From positions 2,633,020 through 2,697,019 of the forward strand of contig CP099423.1 in the NCBI GenBank assembly GCA_024114885.1: DNA of 64,000 nt. Reading direction: 5' to 3'. The notes below the pieces were generated by a model. That model saw only the letters and a list, made by a program, of their open reading frames with translations. It ran no database searches and was not told where the DNA came from. Origin of the DNA: Septoria linicola (Eukaryota > Ascomycota > Dothideomycetes > Mycosphaerellales > Mycosphaerellaceae). Positions 12,675-25,200 of the stretch are shown one piece after another (position 1 is the first letter of the stretch; the number at the start of each line of letters is the position of its first letter). A program made the position numbers and the translations under genes.

Positions 12675-12716
12675 CTACTAGCTAGTAGTCTATGTTATCG
12701 TATTACTAGCTAGTAG
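12675..12716. repeat. palindrome pair A in the SNF2 region
   Basis: CTACTAGCTAGTAG at 12675-12688 and TTACTAGCTAGTAG at 12703-12716 are separated by 14 bp. The first is a perfect 14-bp palindrome. Reversing RIP at both ends symmetrically would give CTGCTAGCTAGCAG. Flanks AGTAGAAT (left) and ATTCTACT (right) form a further inverted repeat around the pair. Confidence 0.8.
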
Positions 12717-14074
12717 TATATTCTACTAAAGTAACTTATACTCTAATTCTAGTACTAATTTAACTATAGAATAATTTCGGATAGAAAGGCTTAGAGAGGC
12801 AAATACTAAGTATTCTCTCTCTAAATACCTATATCGATATTATTATAGAATCTAGAAAGAAGAGAGTTCTATTTAGGAAGGACCTAGAGACTACTAACTA
12901 GGACTATTTCGATAAGTTACTCCTCGATCCTCGCCTCTCTCTCTCTACTAGAGGTAGCTTCTCGTACTATATAGTTATTATCGCGCTCTATACTATATAT
13001 TTTATAAAGTAGGCTATCGATACCTACTAAGTAGATAAAGAATTATAGGTAGAGTTATATCTACCTCCTATTTTCTATAGTATACCTATACTAGTAGAGG
13101 AGCTACTAGCTCTACTTATCTACTCTATAGACGAGTTCTTATTATATAGTAAGGATATCTTTTAGAGCTTCTATATTATCTATCTATTTATACGAAAGAA
13201 GAGCTATTAGATAGGAGACTAGAGCGCTAATACTAACCTAAAGATTAACTAGCCTAAGGCGATTACGCTAGTATACTATATTACCTCTAGTTCGATAGCT
13301 ACTAACTCTATCGAGTAAGCCTATCGATAAGCTAAAGGTCTTATAATACTAGCGGATATAGTATTTATAAGGATTAACGAAATCGCTAAGGATTTCGTAC
13401 GTACTAAAGAGTAGAACGATATAGGTACTACTATTATAGTATTCGATAGTATTAAGGTCGACGCTTCTACGATCGCTCTAGACCTAGATAACCTAAGCGA
13501 CGAAGCCTAAATCTATATTATAGATATATTAAGTAAGGACGTCGAGTACTTATATAACGATATTAAGTATATAGATCGGCTTAGTTTTAAAACTATTCTC
13601 CTAATATCTTTAATTAATAAGTAGCGACTCTTCTAAGAGGTATATATAGAATACTTAGACTCTACTATATAAGTAGTCGATAGCTCTAATACCGCTATCG
13701 ATACTCGAATATTCGCTACCTTATACGCGACTATAAACACCTACTTAGCGATACTACTAATATAGAACGAGTCTGTCGCTATACTTAGGCTAAAGATTAT
13801 ACTCTTAGAATCTAGAAATATAGACCCTATTACTAGCGAAAACTTCTAAGTCGAACTAGATAGGCTCCTACTTAAGCCCTAGTAACTCGCTAGTATCGCC
13901 TAGCTAATAAAAATACTCTAATCGGAGATACGCTATACTGTCCTTAGAGATAATATTAGTCTTAGTAAGACTATCTAGGTACTATATATAGTTGTCTATA
14001 TAGCTAGAGAAATTAAGTAACAACGATAGTAGTAGAAAGGTAAGTCGGTTTATTAAAGAGTTATATAGAACGAT

Positions 14075-14115
14075 CTACTAGCTAGTAGTTAAGACGTCTA
14101 CCTACTAGCTAGTAA
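14075..14115. repeat. palindrome pair B in the SNF2 region
   Basis: The same CTACTAGCTAGTAG palindrome lies at 14075-14088, followed after 13 bp by CTACTAGCTAGTA at 14102-14114. It falls where the reading frame of the first helicase segment (Walker A side) stops and before the DEAH segment begins. Confidence 0.8.
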
Positions 14116-15526
14116 ATTATTCTATATCTATTACGTAATTTACTAATATTTCTAGACGCTATAGAAACGGCTATAAGAGACGCTACTAACGACAAGGCCG
14201 AATAGCTACTTACTAACTTTAAAGTTACTAACCCTAAGCCTCTCTACTACTCTTATCTCGTTATCTACCTACTAAGTATACTCTAGGCTTAGATCGAGCC
14301 TATTACTAAGCTATTTAACGACCCCTCTTCGACGAGATATATCCGCCTTATTATATTCTATAGCCTAGGTAGTAATACCGACAGAGTAGCTATAGTAGGA
14401 TATACTAGTATCTTAAATACTAACCTAGACGGCCTAGAGATATACCTCTCGAATCTATTATTTAACGATCCGCGTACTTCTTCTACTATTATCCTTAGTA
14501 TATTCTAGTCGCTATAGAATAAGATTCTTAAGAAGAGTAAAGTATATATACGCCGTAACGTATCTAAGACGCTAGTTATAGCGTAGGTTAATAACGACGA
14601 CGATAGTTCTAACGTCGATAAGGAACTCGAAGTAGAACCTATAGTCCTCGAATTAGAGCTTAGCGATAGCGACGATAATAACGACGCTAAGACTATAGAT
14701 CCTTCGCTATATACGTAGTCTATAGATAACGAGATCCTTCTCTATAATAAGTAGAGCTTTAGTATAATCTATATAGACGAGGCTTATTATCTAGGTAATC
14801 TATAGGCTCTCTAGACCGACGCCTTATATTAACTAGAACCTACTATAAAGTACGTACTCGTTATAGTAACTATCTTCTATAATATAGTTAGCGATAGTAT
14901 AGTATTATTTCGCTTTTTCTAGAAATCGCTATCTAAGGTCCTTCCTAAAGAGCTCTACGAAGGTTTAAATAGCCGTAACTATCGTTCGCTAAGCGACTCT
15001 TTCTACGAACAATATTAACGTAACTACTTCGCTATCCTAACTATAGTCGATCCTAGCCTCCTAGGCGGTAGTATATCGACTAACTAGCTCTACCTCTTAG
15101 CTTTATAGCCTTACTACTTCTTCGAATATATATAGACGAGTAATATAAATATAGTCTTCGATCTCGTACTACTTACTCTAGGTCTTACCTAGTTACGCTA
15201 AGTTAAAGGTTAAAAGATCGTTACTTATAGGTCGATAGTAGAATTAGATATAGAGATCTCTTCTATTACGACCGTCTACGTAGAGATACGTACTAATATA
15301 GTAGGTACTACCGCGTACGAAGGTATAGCTTATAGCTACCTCGACGCTCTAGGCTAGAAGAGCCTTCTAGTATTTAATAAAGACGATAAGACGAGTCGTA
15401 CGTTAAGTCTCTATCGATAACTAGTACTAACCTATAATAACCTAGTAAACGTACGCTTACTAGACTACCGATACGATACTAGCGCAAAGTTAATTAATAG
15501 CCTATAAGTTAGTTCTATAGAGTAGT

Positions 15527-15567
15527 CTACTAGCTAGTAGTAGTAATATCTATCTACTAGCTAGTAG
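15527..15567. repeat. palindrome pair C in the SNF2 region
   Basis: CTACTAGCTAGTAG occurs at 15527-15540 and again at 15554-15567 with a 13-bp spacer, followed by a (TA)n run to about 15595. It lies between the DEAH segment and the C-terminal helicase lobe, which are in different frames. Confidence 0.8.
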
Positions 15568-16743
15568 TATGTTTCTTATATATATATATATATATAGTAC
15601 TAATAATTACTATAGGGAAACTAGTAAGATCGATAGCTACTCCTTCTACTATATATTAATTAAGGCTGACTCTTAAGCTCTTCTTCTAAACACTCGTACT
15701 AGCTACCTAAGTTAGTATATCCTACTATCGCCTAAGTACCGCGCTCTCGTCGGCCTCCTTAAGAAGTATATTATCGAATAGGGCTAAGGTATAATTATTT
15801 AAGGCTAGAAACTAATTAGTAATCTCCTCGCTAAGTTTACTTATCGACTTCTCTAGATCTCCTACTAAGTTATCTACGCTAGTATTAAGAATCGCGCTCG
15901 TATATTAGCTAAGCGCTCCTTTAATAATAGTAAGGTAAAGGTAATAATCCTATCTTCGCGCTCTATAGCGGAGTCTTTAAACTTATAGTAGAGTAGTAAC
16001 GTCTAACTCGTAATAGACTACGTTAGCCTCCGTACTCTAATCTAAATAATAGGCTACTAAAATCATATAGGCTAGACTAAAGCTATAAGAGTCCTAGTCC
16101 TTCTTATCGACGAGATAATCGACTAGTACCTTTAAGCGAAGTATTAGAAACGCTTCGTTAAGTAAGTAATCGCTAATACGATAGTACTAAAGGATCTTCT
16201 AGATACTATCCTTAAGGATAGCCTGTTCTAGTCTAAAGACGCTAAGAGTAGATTACTCGAGGCTAGTATATAGTCTTCTAGATCTTAGAAAACTAATATA
16301 ACTAATTAGATAATAGAAGTTTTTACTAATAGCTTAATACGATTAATGTTTAGTATTTACTCCTCTCGTATAAGTTAAGAATAGTCTAACGTACGAGACT
16401 TACAAGCTAAGAACCTATTACTATAGGAGTAACTATTCTATTTTACTTATAGTAATCTCGTCGCTCGAGAGCTTTTAAGCTAACTAGAATCTAAAGAATA
16501 GAAGAGTAGCAAATTAGTCTCTAACTAAGTCTATCTAGATAACCGAGACTAGATAACTATCGTCTACTCTATAGTAACTAGTAATAGACGTAAGTAGTAG
16601 TTTCGACCTAGAGCACTATTAGTTATAGACACGAAGAATATTATTAGATATATCTTTAGTACTACCGACTACGTCCTCGAAACCGATACTACTAAGATTA
16701 CGTATCTTAATCGAATAGGTAAGTACTACTTTAAGTAGAAGTT

Positions 16744-16759
16744 CTTACTAGCTAGTAAG
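16744..16759. repeat. single 16-bp palindrome with the same core
   Basis: CTTACTAGCTAGTAAG is a perfect 16-bp palindrome sharing the ACTAGCTAGT core of the three pairs upstream. It occurs once, without a partner. Confidence 0.7.
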
Positions 16760-17079
16760 ATACTCCTCTAAATAACTTATAACTTAGTATCTACTAATTT
16801 AATCCTATAGAGGTAATCGCAGCTACTATACGATTAGTAAAGTAACTATCGACGTATATCCGCGTAGCCTATAACTAGTTACTTAAAGAAGATTCCTAGA
16901 AAGTAGTAGAAGATCCGATAGACTTAGAGGAAATTTCTAATAACGAGCCTACTCTAAAGGAAGAAGAAGTCGCTAACCTACTTATTAATATACGTAAAGA
17001 TAGTATTACTATAGCCTTAGGCACTATACCGGCGAAATTAGTAGCTATTAGCGAGACCTCTAGTAATAGCGATATATAG

Positions 17080-17169
17080 GAAGACGAGAGTAAGTAGGAA
17101 GACGAGAGTAAGTAAGAAGATAGGAGTAAGTAAGAAGAAGAGAGTAAGTAAGAAGAAGAGGATAAGTAG
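17080..17169 (+). repeat. 18-bp in-frame tandem repeat encoding an acidic hexapeptide
   Basis: Five 18-bp units (GAAGACGAGAGTAAGTAG and variants) run from 17080 to 17169. In the + frame of the SNF2 tail each reads E-D-E-S-K followed by TAG or TAA, which would be Gln before RIP. Units 3-5 drift to EDR/EEE/EED. This is a typical acidic low-complexity tail, with the same codon converted to a stop in every unit. Confidence 0.8.
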
Positions 17170-17229
17170 GAGGTAAGTATTCTACTTATAAGATAAGAAA
17201 GTAGTCTACTACCTAGTAGAGTATTCTAC

Positions 17230-17790
17230 TTTTAGAGAGAGTCGATATACTAATATCGTATAGGGCCTAGAGGCTAAGTCTACTAAGGATACCGTAGACG
17301 ATATATAGGTAGTATAGATAAAATCTACTACTATCTAGGCCTATCTCGAAGGCGTCTTAGTAAAGAACCTTACTATATTCTATACTACTCGTTTTAGTAA
17401 AGTTAATAGAGAGCGTTAGGTTAAGGCTTTATTAGTCGAGAATATATATTCGCTATAGAAAGTACTACCTACTTAGGAGAGGTTAGTAATAGCTAATAAA
17501 CTTCTTAAGCTTAATCTTAAGTAGAGGCAAGTACTACCTACTAATAAGAGGCTAGTAGTTACTAGTAGATCTCTAGCGCTCTCTATAAATAGAGTATAGT
17601 ACTTTATAGATATATTACGTCTACCTACGATAATAGTTATACTTCGATACTCGTTCCTCCTTAGGGTTAGAGCGAAGCTTCTACCTATTCGACCTAATCG
17701 TCTCTTATATCCTAGCTACTATGCTCTAAAGCTCTTTCTCGAGATATAATAGTTAGCCCTAAACTCTAACTAAAGTACTTCCTAATCGAG
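17230..17790 (+). pseudogene. unassigned coding-like stretch running into the minisatellite
   Basis: A + strand frame reads protein-like through a few TAG codons, including VLVKNLTIFYTTRFSKVN near 17360 and ANKLLKLNLK near 17495. It fades at the edge of the 64-bp repeats. It may be the 3' part of the SNF2 locus or a separate small gene. No family is recognised. Confidence 0.35.
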
Positions 17791-17814
17791 TATTCTACTC
17801 TACCTTCTCTATTC

Positions 17815-18830
17815 TACCTCTCCTCTACGCGCTCTTTCCTACCTTACCCTCTACGTTCTACTCTACTCTAAACTATTATACCTCTCCTCTACGCGCCCTT
17901 TCCTACCTTACCCTTCGTGTTCTACTCTACTCTAAATTATTCTACTTCTCCTTTATACGCTCTTTCCTACCTTACTCTCTACGTTCTACTCTACTCTAAA
18001 CTATTATACCTCTCCTCTACGCGCCCTTTTCTACCTTACCCTTTACGTTCTACTCTACTCTAAATTATTCTACCTCTCCTCTATACGCTCTTTCCTACCT
18101 TACCCTCTACGTTCTACTCTACTCTAAACTATTATACCTCTCTTCTACGCGCCCTTTCCTATCTTGCTTTTCGCGTTCTACTCTACTCTAAATTATTCTA
18201 CCTCTCCTCTACGCGCTCTTTCCTACCTTACCCTCTATATTCTACTCTACTCTAAACTATTATACCTCTCTACTATACGCCCTTTCCTATCTTACTCTCT
18301 ACGTTCTACTATACCTAAATTATTCTACTTCTCCTCTACGCGCTCTTTCCTACTTTACCCTACGCGTTCTACTCTACCCTATTCTATTCTACCTCTCCTC
18401 TACGCGCTTTTTCCTACTTTACTCTACGCGTTCTACTCTACCCTATTCTATTCTACCTCTCTTCTACGCGCTTTCTCCTACCTTACTCTCTACGTTCTAC
18501 TCTACTCTAAACTATTATACCTCTCCTCTACCTACCCTTTCCTACTTTATACTATACGTTCTACTCTACCTTCTCTATTCTATCTCTCTTCTATACGCTC
18601 TTTCCTACTTTATACTACGCGTTCTACTCTACTCTTAACTATTCTACCTCTCCTCGATCGCTCTAAACGTCTTCGACTATATCCTCTTACTTCGTACTAC
18701 GCGCCCTTACTCTATACTACGTATCCTTACTCTATACTATACGCCCTTTCCTACTTTATACTACGCGTTCTACTCTACTCTTAACTAATCTACCTCTCTT
18801 CGATTACCTTTAACGCCTTCGACTATATCC
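17815..18830. repeat. 64-bp pyrimidine-rich minisatellite, about 14 regular units
   Basis: The string TACCTC or TACTTC recurs at 17815, 17879, 17943, 18007, 18071, 18135, 18199, 18263, 18326, 18390, 18454, 18518, 18581 and 18645, a period of 64 with three 63-bp steps. Each unit contains CTCCTCTACGCGC, TTTCCTACCTTACCC and TTCTACTCTACTCTAA. After 18645 the array becomes irregular and fades near 18830. One strand is almost purely C and T. A 206-codon open frame at 18164-18784 lies wholly inside it and is a by-product of a low-stop repeat. Confidence 0.95.
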
Positions 18831-20640
18831 TTAGAGTATATCTTACTCTATACTACGCGTCCTTCCTTTTTACTACGTGTCCTTACTCTATACTACGCGC
18901 TCTTAAGTTTATATAACTTTATCTCTCTCTACGTAGGAAGTCGAGTATAATTAGCGGCTCTAGCGAAGTATATTAAGTATCTTATAGGTATACTAGTAAG
19001 GGTCCTAATTTAAGCTCTCGTAGCTTCGGAAGCTCTACGCTTACTTATACTACGCTCCTATATAATAGGACTTTAATAGACTCCTTAGAAATAGTTATAC
19101 TACCTAAGCTTAAGTAGCTATATCTCGGATTATATTAGCTTAAATCTAAGTAGCTCTAGCGTTCCGATTATACTTATAGCCGTACGTCTATAGATTAATC
19201 ACGAAGATAATATAAGACGAGGACAGACCTACGAGATCGTAGAGAGGAGCACTTTCAAGTTATATTATTCTATATTAAGCCTAAGTAAAGCTTTAGCGTA
19301 ATCTACGCCGGACTCTAAGTCTCTACTACTTTAAGCCTATTAGTACTAGCTAGTTAAGCCTCGTATCGTAGGCCTATCTCTTAATTCCTAAAATTACTTA
19401 GGTTGTCGCTATTAAAGGCGCCTATATAGTGTCTAAAACTACCTAAGCTATCGTCTAAGTCGCTCGGAGTATTAACGAGATCTAATTCGATAGCCTCCTA
19501 CTTAATAGTACTCTTATAGTTCTTAGGAGTTAGCGTCTTAGAGATATAGGCGTTCGTAATAGCTATTAAGTTTTAGTATAAGTTTAGAGCCTAATAGGTA
19601 TTAGTAGGTCGACCTACTAGAGAGAGGATCCTTCTTTAGAGTATCTCTTAGAGTCTTCTTTAGAGTACTAATAGTAGCAGATTTATAGACGAGTATCGAC
19701 TAGCTACGCTCGCTAGTCTCGAGCTCCTCTTTAAGTACTATAGCCTCCTTCTTAATCTTATAGAAGCGGTTCTCGATTATATCTACCTCTAAGCTTATCC
19801 GAGTCCTTAGTACGAGCGTAATTTAGGTCGAGCTCTTACCGTCGGTCGTACCGAAATAGATAGCGACCTACTTATAGTCGATCTATTACGTAATAAGTAA
19901 AACTAAGTAGGACGAGACGAGCTCCTTATACTAACCTTGACGCCTACTACGATAATAGCGGCTACTATACGCTACTATATTTCTTAACTGTTCTAGTCGA
20001 CTATAGATTCGCCTATACTATTAGTAGTACTCGTTATTAATAGTAGATATAGATAGGTATATATACTTTATAGTACTATACTACTTACGTCCGATTAAGA
20101 GTAGTCGAGGAGACTATATATTAATTAGATTATTACTTTACGTTATTTCTAAGTAAGCTATTATTAGGTCTACGTTCGGTATCGTTCGAATTTATAGCTT
20201 CCTCTCTACTACTATAACTAAGGTATAGTCGCGTTTAAACGTTAGCTTACGAAAGTAAACGAGGTTACTCTTATAACTTTACGTAGGCTTTAAAGCTCTA
20301 TACGTCGTTAAGGACGATAAGGGTCGATAGGCTAACGATACTCGATAGACGAGCGCTAGACTAGGTTCGTAGATAAAAGAACAAAGGATATATCCCTATC
20401 CTACGCGCTCTTCCTCTCTACTTTCTAACTCTCTTTACTAGAATTTGCCTTTTATACTTATCTATAAGTAGATACGTAGGCCTATATCCTTCTACCTATA
20501 ACTCGTAAGCTAATTAGATATCTAGACTAGGCAATCCTCGTAGATAGTCTAAGTATAATCGGGCGCGGTTTAGATTAACTATAAAGGGTTACTATACTAA
20601 CTATTACCCTCTCCTCTACGCTATACTACTCTATCTATTA
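18831..20640. other. unassigned degraded sequence, mixed coding-like signal
   Basis: No family is recognisable on either strand over this 1.8 kb. One short - strand segment (19610-19870) looks protein-like and is listed separately. The remainder shows the same CpA/TpG-poor, stop-rich texture as the rest of the window, without a clear repeat or RNA gene. Confidence 0.4.
19610..19870 (-). pseudogene. short protein-like segment with coiled-coil character
   Basis: The - strand reads without a stop for some 80 codons through VAIYFGTTDGKSST, IENRFYKIKKEAIVLKEELE and STLKKTLRDTLKKD. The heptad-like Leu/Ile spacing and alternating Lys/Glu suggest a coiled coil. It is too short and too isolated to name. 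Confidence 0.35.
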
Positions 20641-21802
20641 AACATGTTCCCGCGAATCTTTTTATACTATTCTTATCGCTATCTTCTACGCTATCGATTC
20701 CGCTAGCTACTATATCTATTTGCCTATCTAATCGTCCTCGGACGCGTACTATAGAAGACACTCTTCTCGACGGTATTAACGCGCTAATAATACCTCTATC
20801 CTCTCCTATTCTATTCGAATACCGCTCTAAGTCGCCTTAAGCTCTAAATAGCCTACTAAGTACGAATATTACTACGTATTCGAGGTACTCTATACGAAGT
20901 AGGACTATAAAGAAGTAGCGGCTTCACGCCTATACGTAATAGATCGCTCTTTAGTATATACTAGATAGAACGTACTATAGCGGATATCGATAGTCTTACT
21001 TATAGTTTCGCCTACGAGAAGAGCCTTTACTCTATTCGATTACGGTTAGCTTTATAGATTTAGTTCTATAAGGGCGATAGGGTCTAGCTACTATACCCTA
21101 AAGCTCTATAAAATTACTATACCTATATAATATATCGCCTCTAATCGCTCGAATTCGTATACGAGTACTAGGTCCGACCTCTAAAAAGGATATTAAAGAG
21201 ATCGCGTGCCTCTTACTAAAACGATCTAGTTTAGATATACTAGAGAGAAAGTAATATATAGAAGTAGAGATTAATAGGTTTAGTTCTATCGCTCGCTCGT
21301 AGGCTCTCGTAGAGTCGACCTAGTCGTAGGTTCTATAGTAAAATATTATAAGTAAGTCCTCTACTATACCTCGTATAGTCGCTATGTCTACTACTACTCT
21401 AGATTAATTGTTATATATATTAGTATCCTCCTCGTAGAGTTATCGGTTCCTCTACTATCGCTATCGTCGTATTTATTATTATTACAAGTATAGGATACCT
21501 TCGTTTACTCTTAGCTACTAAGGAAAACGCTTTTCTAGTACCTTATACCTTCTTAGGAATCCGCCGCCGGTCTCTAAACGCCTGACTCTTATACGATCCT
21601 TATCGAACCTCGAAGATATACTCTACCTTAATATATTCTACCTTGACCTACTATCGGTCCTCTTAAAAACGTCTACCTATACTAGGATTAATATTATTTC
21701 GCTCCTAGAGCGTCTCGAACTTAGTATCGATGTTCTACTATATTCAGACCCGCGTTTACTTATAGAGGAGATCGGTAGGTAATTCTATATAAAGATCGGT
21801 AG
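20640..21802 (+). pseudogene. unassigned protein pseudogene, 5' part, split by the copia element
   Basis: Two + strand frames read protein-like here, for example EVLYTKQDYKEVAASRLYVI near 20900 and, just before the insertion, LLIEEIGRQFYIKIG. The last codons run directly into the copia target site GGTAG (21798-21802). Joining across the element at that duplication restores one continuous frame with the segment at 28102, so these are the two halves of one gene. I do not recognise the family. Confidence 0.5.
21798..21802. repeat. target-site duplication GGTAG, left copy
   Basis: GGTAG at 21798-21802 immediately precedes the left LTR and is repeated at 28102-28106 immediately after the right LTR. 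Five bp is a usual copia duplication length. Confidence 0.9.
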
Positions 21803-22080
21803 TATTAAAAGTAGAAAGCGTTTATAGATACTAGATAATGTCAAGGAGGGTATAGCGTAGTAAAGAAGAATAAGGGATCAATCTTAAACTAACTTATATA
21901 TATAGTATAGTAGTAATATGCTAGGAACCAAATACAAAGTTAATTAAGTTAGTTATCTAAGAAGAGAAGAGAGAGAAGCAAGATGTACCTCTTACTAAGC
22001 CTTAGGTGGATACCTTAGGCATCTAGAACTATGCTTAGAAGTCTATATCTAGACTAACTATCTAGGATACATTCTTAACA
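21803..22080 (-). repeat. LTR of the copia element (its 3' LTR)
   Basis: This 278-bp repeat is collinear with 27824-28101 with no indel. I count 12 differences, all transitions, and 10 of them are CpA/TpG against TpA. The mutated state is in this LTR at about five of those ten sites. Confidence 0.95.
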
Positions 22081-22089
22081 CTCCCACTC
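22081..22089 (-). promoter_or_regulatory. polypurine tract of the copia element
   Basis: Read on the - strand the nine bases are GAGTGGGAG and abut the LTR start. A purine run directly upstream of the 3' LTR primes plus-strand DNA synthesis in LTR elements. This fixes the element orientation as minus. Confidence 0.85.
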
Positions 22090-22249
22090 ATGCTATATAG
22101 TTAGATCTTTTAACAGATTATCTATAGTACTCAAATACTAGTCCTAATCTTGATTAGTTATTAAGTACTTACTTTTCAGACTAATAACTAGACAGCACTA
22201 ACTATTAATCTAATAAACTTTCTATACTACTATCTCCTACAAAAAGGCA

Positions 22250-25200
22250 AAAGAAATACCTTCTACAAGATCTTCCTCCTCTCTTATATAGGAGTGGATT
22301 GTTTAGGATATAGACTATCTAGTAAGTTGCCCCTATCCTTTCTTATAGCTAATTCTAACAGCTCTCTAGATTCCTTATAGCCTAGTCCCTTACTTAGTCA
22401 CATTCTATATAGCTTCTTAGTTCTCTAATAGTCTTTAGGGTATACTATTCTTGGCTATAGAGATCTTATATTAAGCTAGGGAGTAGAGTGACTATATACT
22501 AGTAGAGGAGATAATAGCTACTATAGAGGAGGTCTTTAATATTAACTAGTACTTAGCCTTAGAGAGTATCTAGTTCAGCTAGGTACTATATAGTAATATT
22601 GTAGTTAGTAACAGGTCTAATATTAGTAAGAGCATTTAGGACTTTGTAAAGTCTAACTAAGGAGGAGTTAAGTAACTAAAATCTTTCTTTTAGACTCCTC
22701 TTAGTTTAGCTCTAAGGCTTAGAGTTATCTTTTGTACATCTCTTATACAAGGTAGAGCTGCCTTACAAACTCCTGAAACTATAGTCTATTCTTTAGCTTA
22801 GTAAGACTATCTACTACTATCTCTTTTATATTTATATATTCTATAGAGATAAGTCTGTTCTACTAGAGCTTTCTTATAGTATTGTATAAGATATTAATAT
22901 ATTTAGACTTGTTATAAACATGTAAGTCCTTAACTAGAGTAAGGGCAGCTTAGTTATTACCTTTTAGCTAAATTAGCCTAATTCTAGTAATAGTTTCCTA
23001 GTTACTAAGGATCCTTAGTTAGTAAGAACATTCTCCTACTAACTCTAGGCATCTAAGCTCTCTTAAAAGAGCACTAAGGAACTATAACTATTTTGTATAT
23101 ACTCCTATAGCTATGTATTTAGCTTCTATTATAGATATAGCTACAGATTTCTACTTCTTACTTATCTAGGAGATTAGTACACTATAAAGGAAGAAGACAT
23201 ATCTAAAGATTAAGACTCTGTTAGTCTTGTCTATTATATAGTTAGAGTCTATATATCTAGTAAGGTAGCCTTAACTATTCCTTAAGTATCTTAGACTAAG
23301 GTCTAGGTTTAATCTCAGGTATCTAGTTAGCTTCTTTAGAGCCTTTATATATCCTACTATTAGATTACTAATATAGGAGCTCAATCTTCTAAGAGCAAAT
23401 GAAATGTCTAGTCTTATAACAGTTATAAGCTACATCCATGTTCTAATAATGGATTAGTACTCCTATTTATTACACCTTTTATCATTTAGTCTAGTAGGCT
23501 TCAGACTTTCATAGCTGTCTATTAGTGAAAGAGTTAGTAATATAGTCTCTTAACCTATTCCTATCTTAGCTAGGTTCTCTTAGATATAGTACTTCTAGTT
23601 AAGTTTTAGCTAGCCTTACTATCTATTTCTTATTAGTCTCATTCTAAGAATCTTGTCTAGTTCTCTAAGATCTTTGATCTTAAAGACCTTACTAAGTTAG
23701 TCTTTAAACTAGAGGACATCTTCTAGTCTCTCTATAGTAATAGGTATATTATTAATATAGATTAGGATTATTAGGTCTTTCCTTTTCTTATAGATTAGAA
23801 GACATAGGTCTACTTCTAATTATCTGAATCCTATTCCTTTCAGCTTTAACATATATAGCTGATTCTAGTCTCTTATAGCTTACTTTAGCCTATAGAGACT
23901 CCTTAGAACTTATAAGACTATACTAGTTAGTAGGTTAATACCTAGTAGTAAAATTATATAGATATCCTTATATAGGGTGCTCTCTATAAATGTATTATTT
24001 ATATCTACTTAGTGTAGAACTAGGTCCTTCTTATAGACTATAGCTATAAATCCTCTTAGAGTATCCTACCTAACTATAGAGGCAAAAGTTTCTATATAGT
24101 CTACTCTATACTTTTAGGAGAACCCTCTTATAACTAGTCTTGTCTTGAACTTTTCAATAGCTCTACTAAGCTTTCTCTTAATATTAAAGACCTATCTTAA
24201 GGTAACTAGGTTAGCCCCTTTTAGTAGGACTACTATAGTCTAGGTGTTATTACTTATAAGTATATCTAGCTCCTTCTAAATAGCTTCTTACTAGAGATAA
24301 CCCTACTTAGGATCACTTACTACTTCCTTATAGTTCCTTAGGATTAGAACCTCCTATTTATATATTCCTACTTCTTTAGTAGCTAAGAATATAATCTCTT
24401 TAACTTCCTCTAAGAATTCTAGGTCCTATAGGATACCTAGGTTAATAGAGCTTATAGCTAAGAAGAAAGCCTAATACTCTAGGAGCATTTCCTTATCTAG
24501 CTAACTATTCTAATCTAGCTTAAGCCTAATTAGCTTTAGCTTCTAGTCAAATCTATTAAGTTCTTAGGATACTTTCCTCTTTCTAAGAGTTTACCTTAGG
24601 GCTATCTACTCCTAATCTACCTCTATAGTTTCTTAGGTAGAATTCTTAGATTCTTTCTTAACTTTCCCTTAGTCTAGGAATTTTCTATACTCTCCTATAT
24701 CTTCTAGTAGAGGTAGAAGTTATATAAAGAGTTTCTTTCCTTCCTAAACCTATACTAATAGCTAAGAGGGAGGAGGCTTCTACTAGCCTGGACTAGGAGC
24801 ACCTAGGGTACTCCTACTAGCTTATAGAGTAGGCTAGCTAATAGTTCTTAGCCTTCTAATAGGTCTTCTTTCTAGAGCTAAACTAGGGAGATTCTTGATC
24901 TTAATATTTAAGTCTAATTCTCTACCTAGCTTATCTTCAAAGAAGATTATATTAGTATACTACTTAATAGCCTTTATGTCTGGCTCCTAGAACTTCTATA
25001 CCTTTACTATATTATTATAGTATCTAATAAACATAGTATCCTTTCCTCTATTTATTAGTTTATTACTCCTTGCCTACTAAGGCTATACTCTTGTATCTAT
25101 ATATACTACAGCTCTATATCCCTATACCTTAAGGTAGGAGACTATTAGTTTGATCCTATTAAAAGCTTTATTAGGTAAGAGCTTAAATCCCTTAACATTA

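Larger units (their letters stand above)
12130..17180 (+). pseudogene. SNF2-family helicase/ATPase pseudogene
   Basis: Three coding segments, in two frames, make up a Swi2/Snf2 helicase. At 13949-13975 the frame reads DNISLSKTI, the place of the D-x-G-x-G-K-T Walker A motif with both glycines changed to Ser. At 14767-14787 it reads IYIDEAYYL, the DEAH box with His replaced by Tyr. Downstream are an ALQTDALYQLEPTIKYVL stretch and an acidic insert before the DEAH box. The C-terminal helicase lobe is at about 15700-16250, with SIAESLNLQQSSNVQLVIDY and, at 16046-16081, IIGY-NHIGQTK, the G-R-x-x-R-x-G-Q motif VI in decayed form. A tail of uncertain frame continues to 17180. The family remodels nucleosomes with ATP. 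Segment breaks coincide with paired palindromes near 14.1 and 15.5 kb. The 5' limit is a guess. Confidence 0.85.

Noticed and set aside
18164..18784. 206-codon open reading frame on the + strand
   Set aside because: It lies entirely inside the 64-bp minisatellite. The pyrimidine-rich strand has few stops by composition, and the encoded sequence is repeat translation passing through all three phases.
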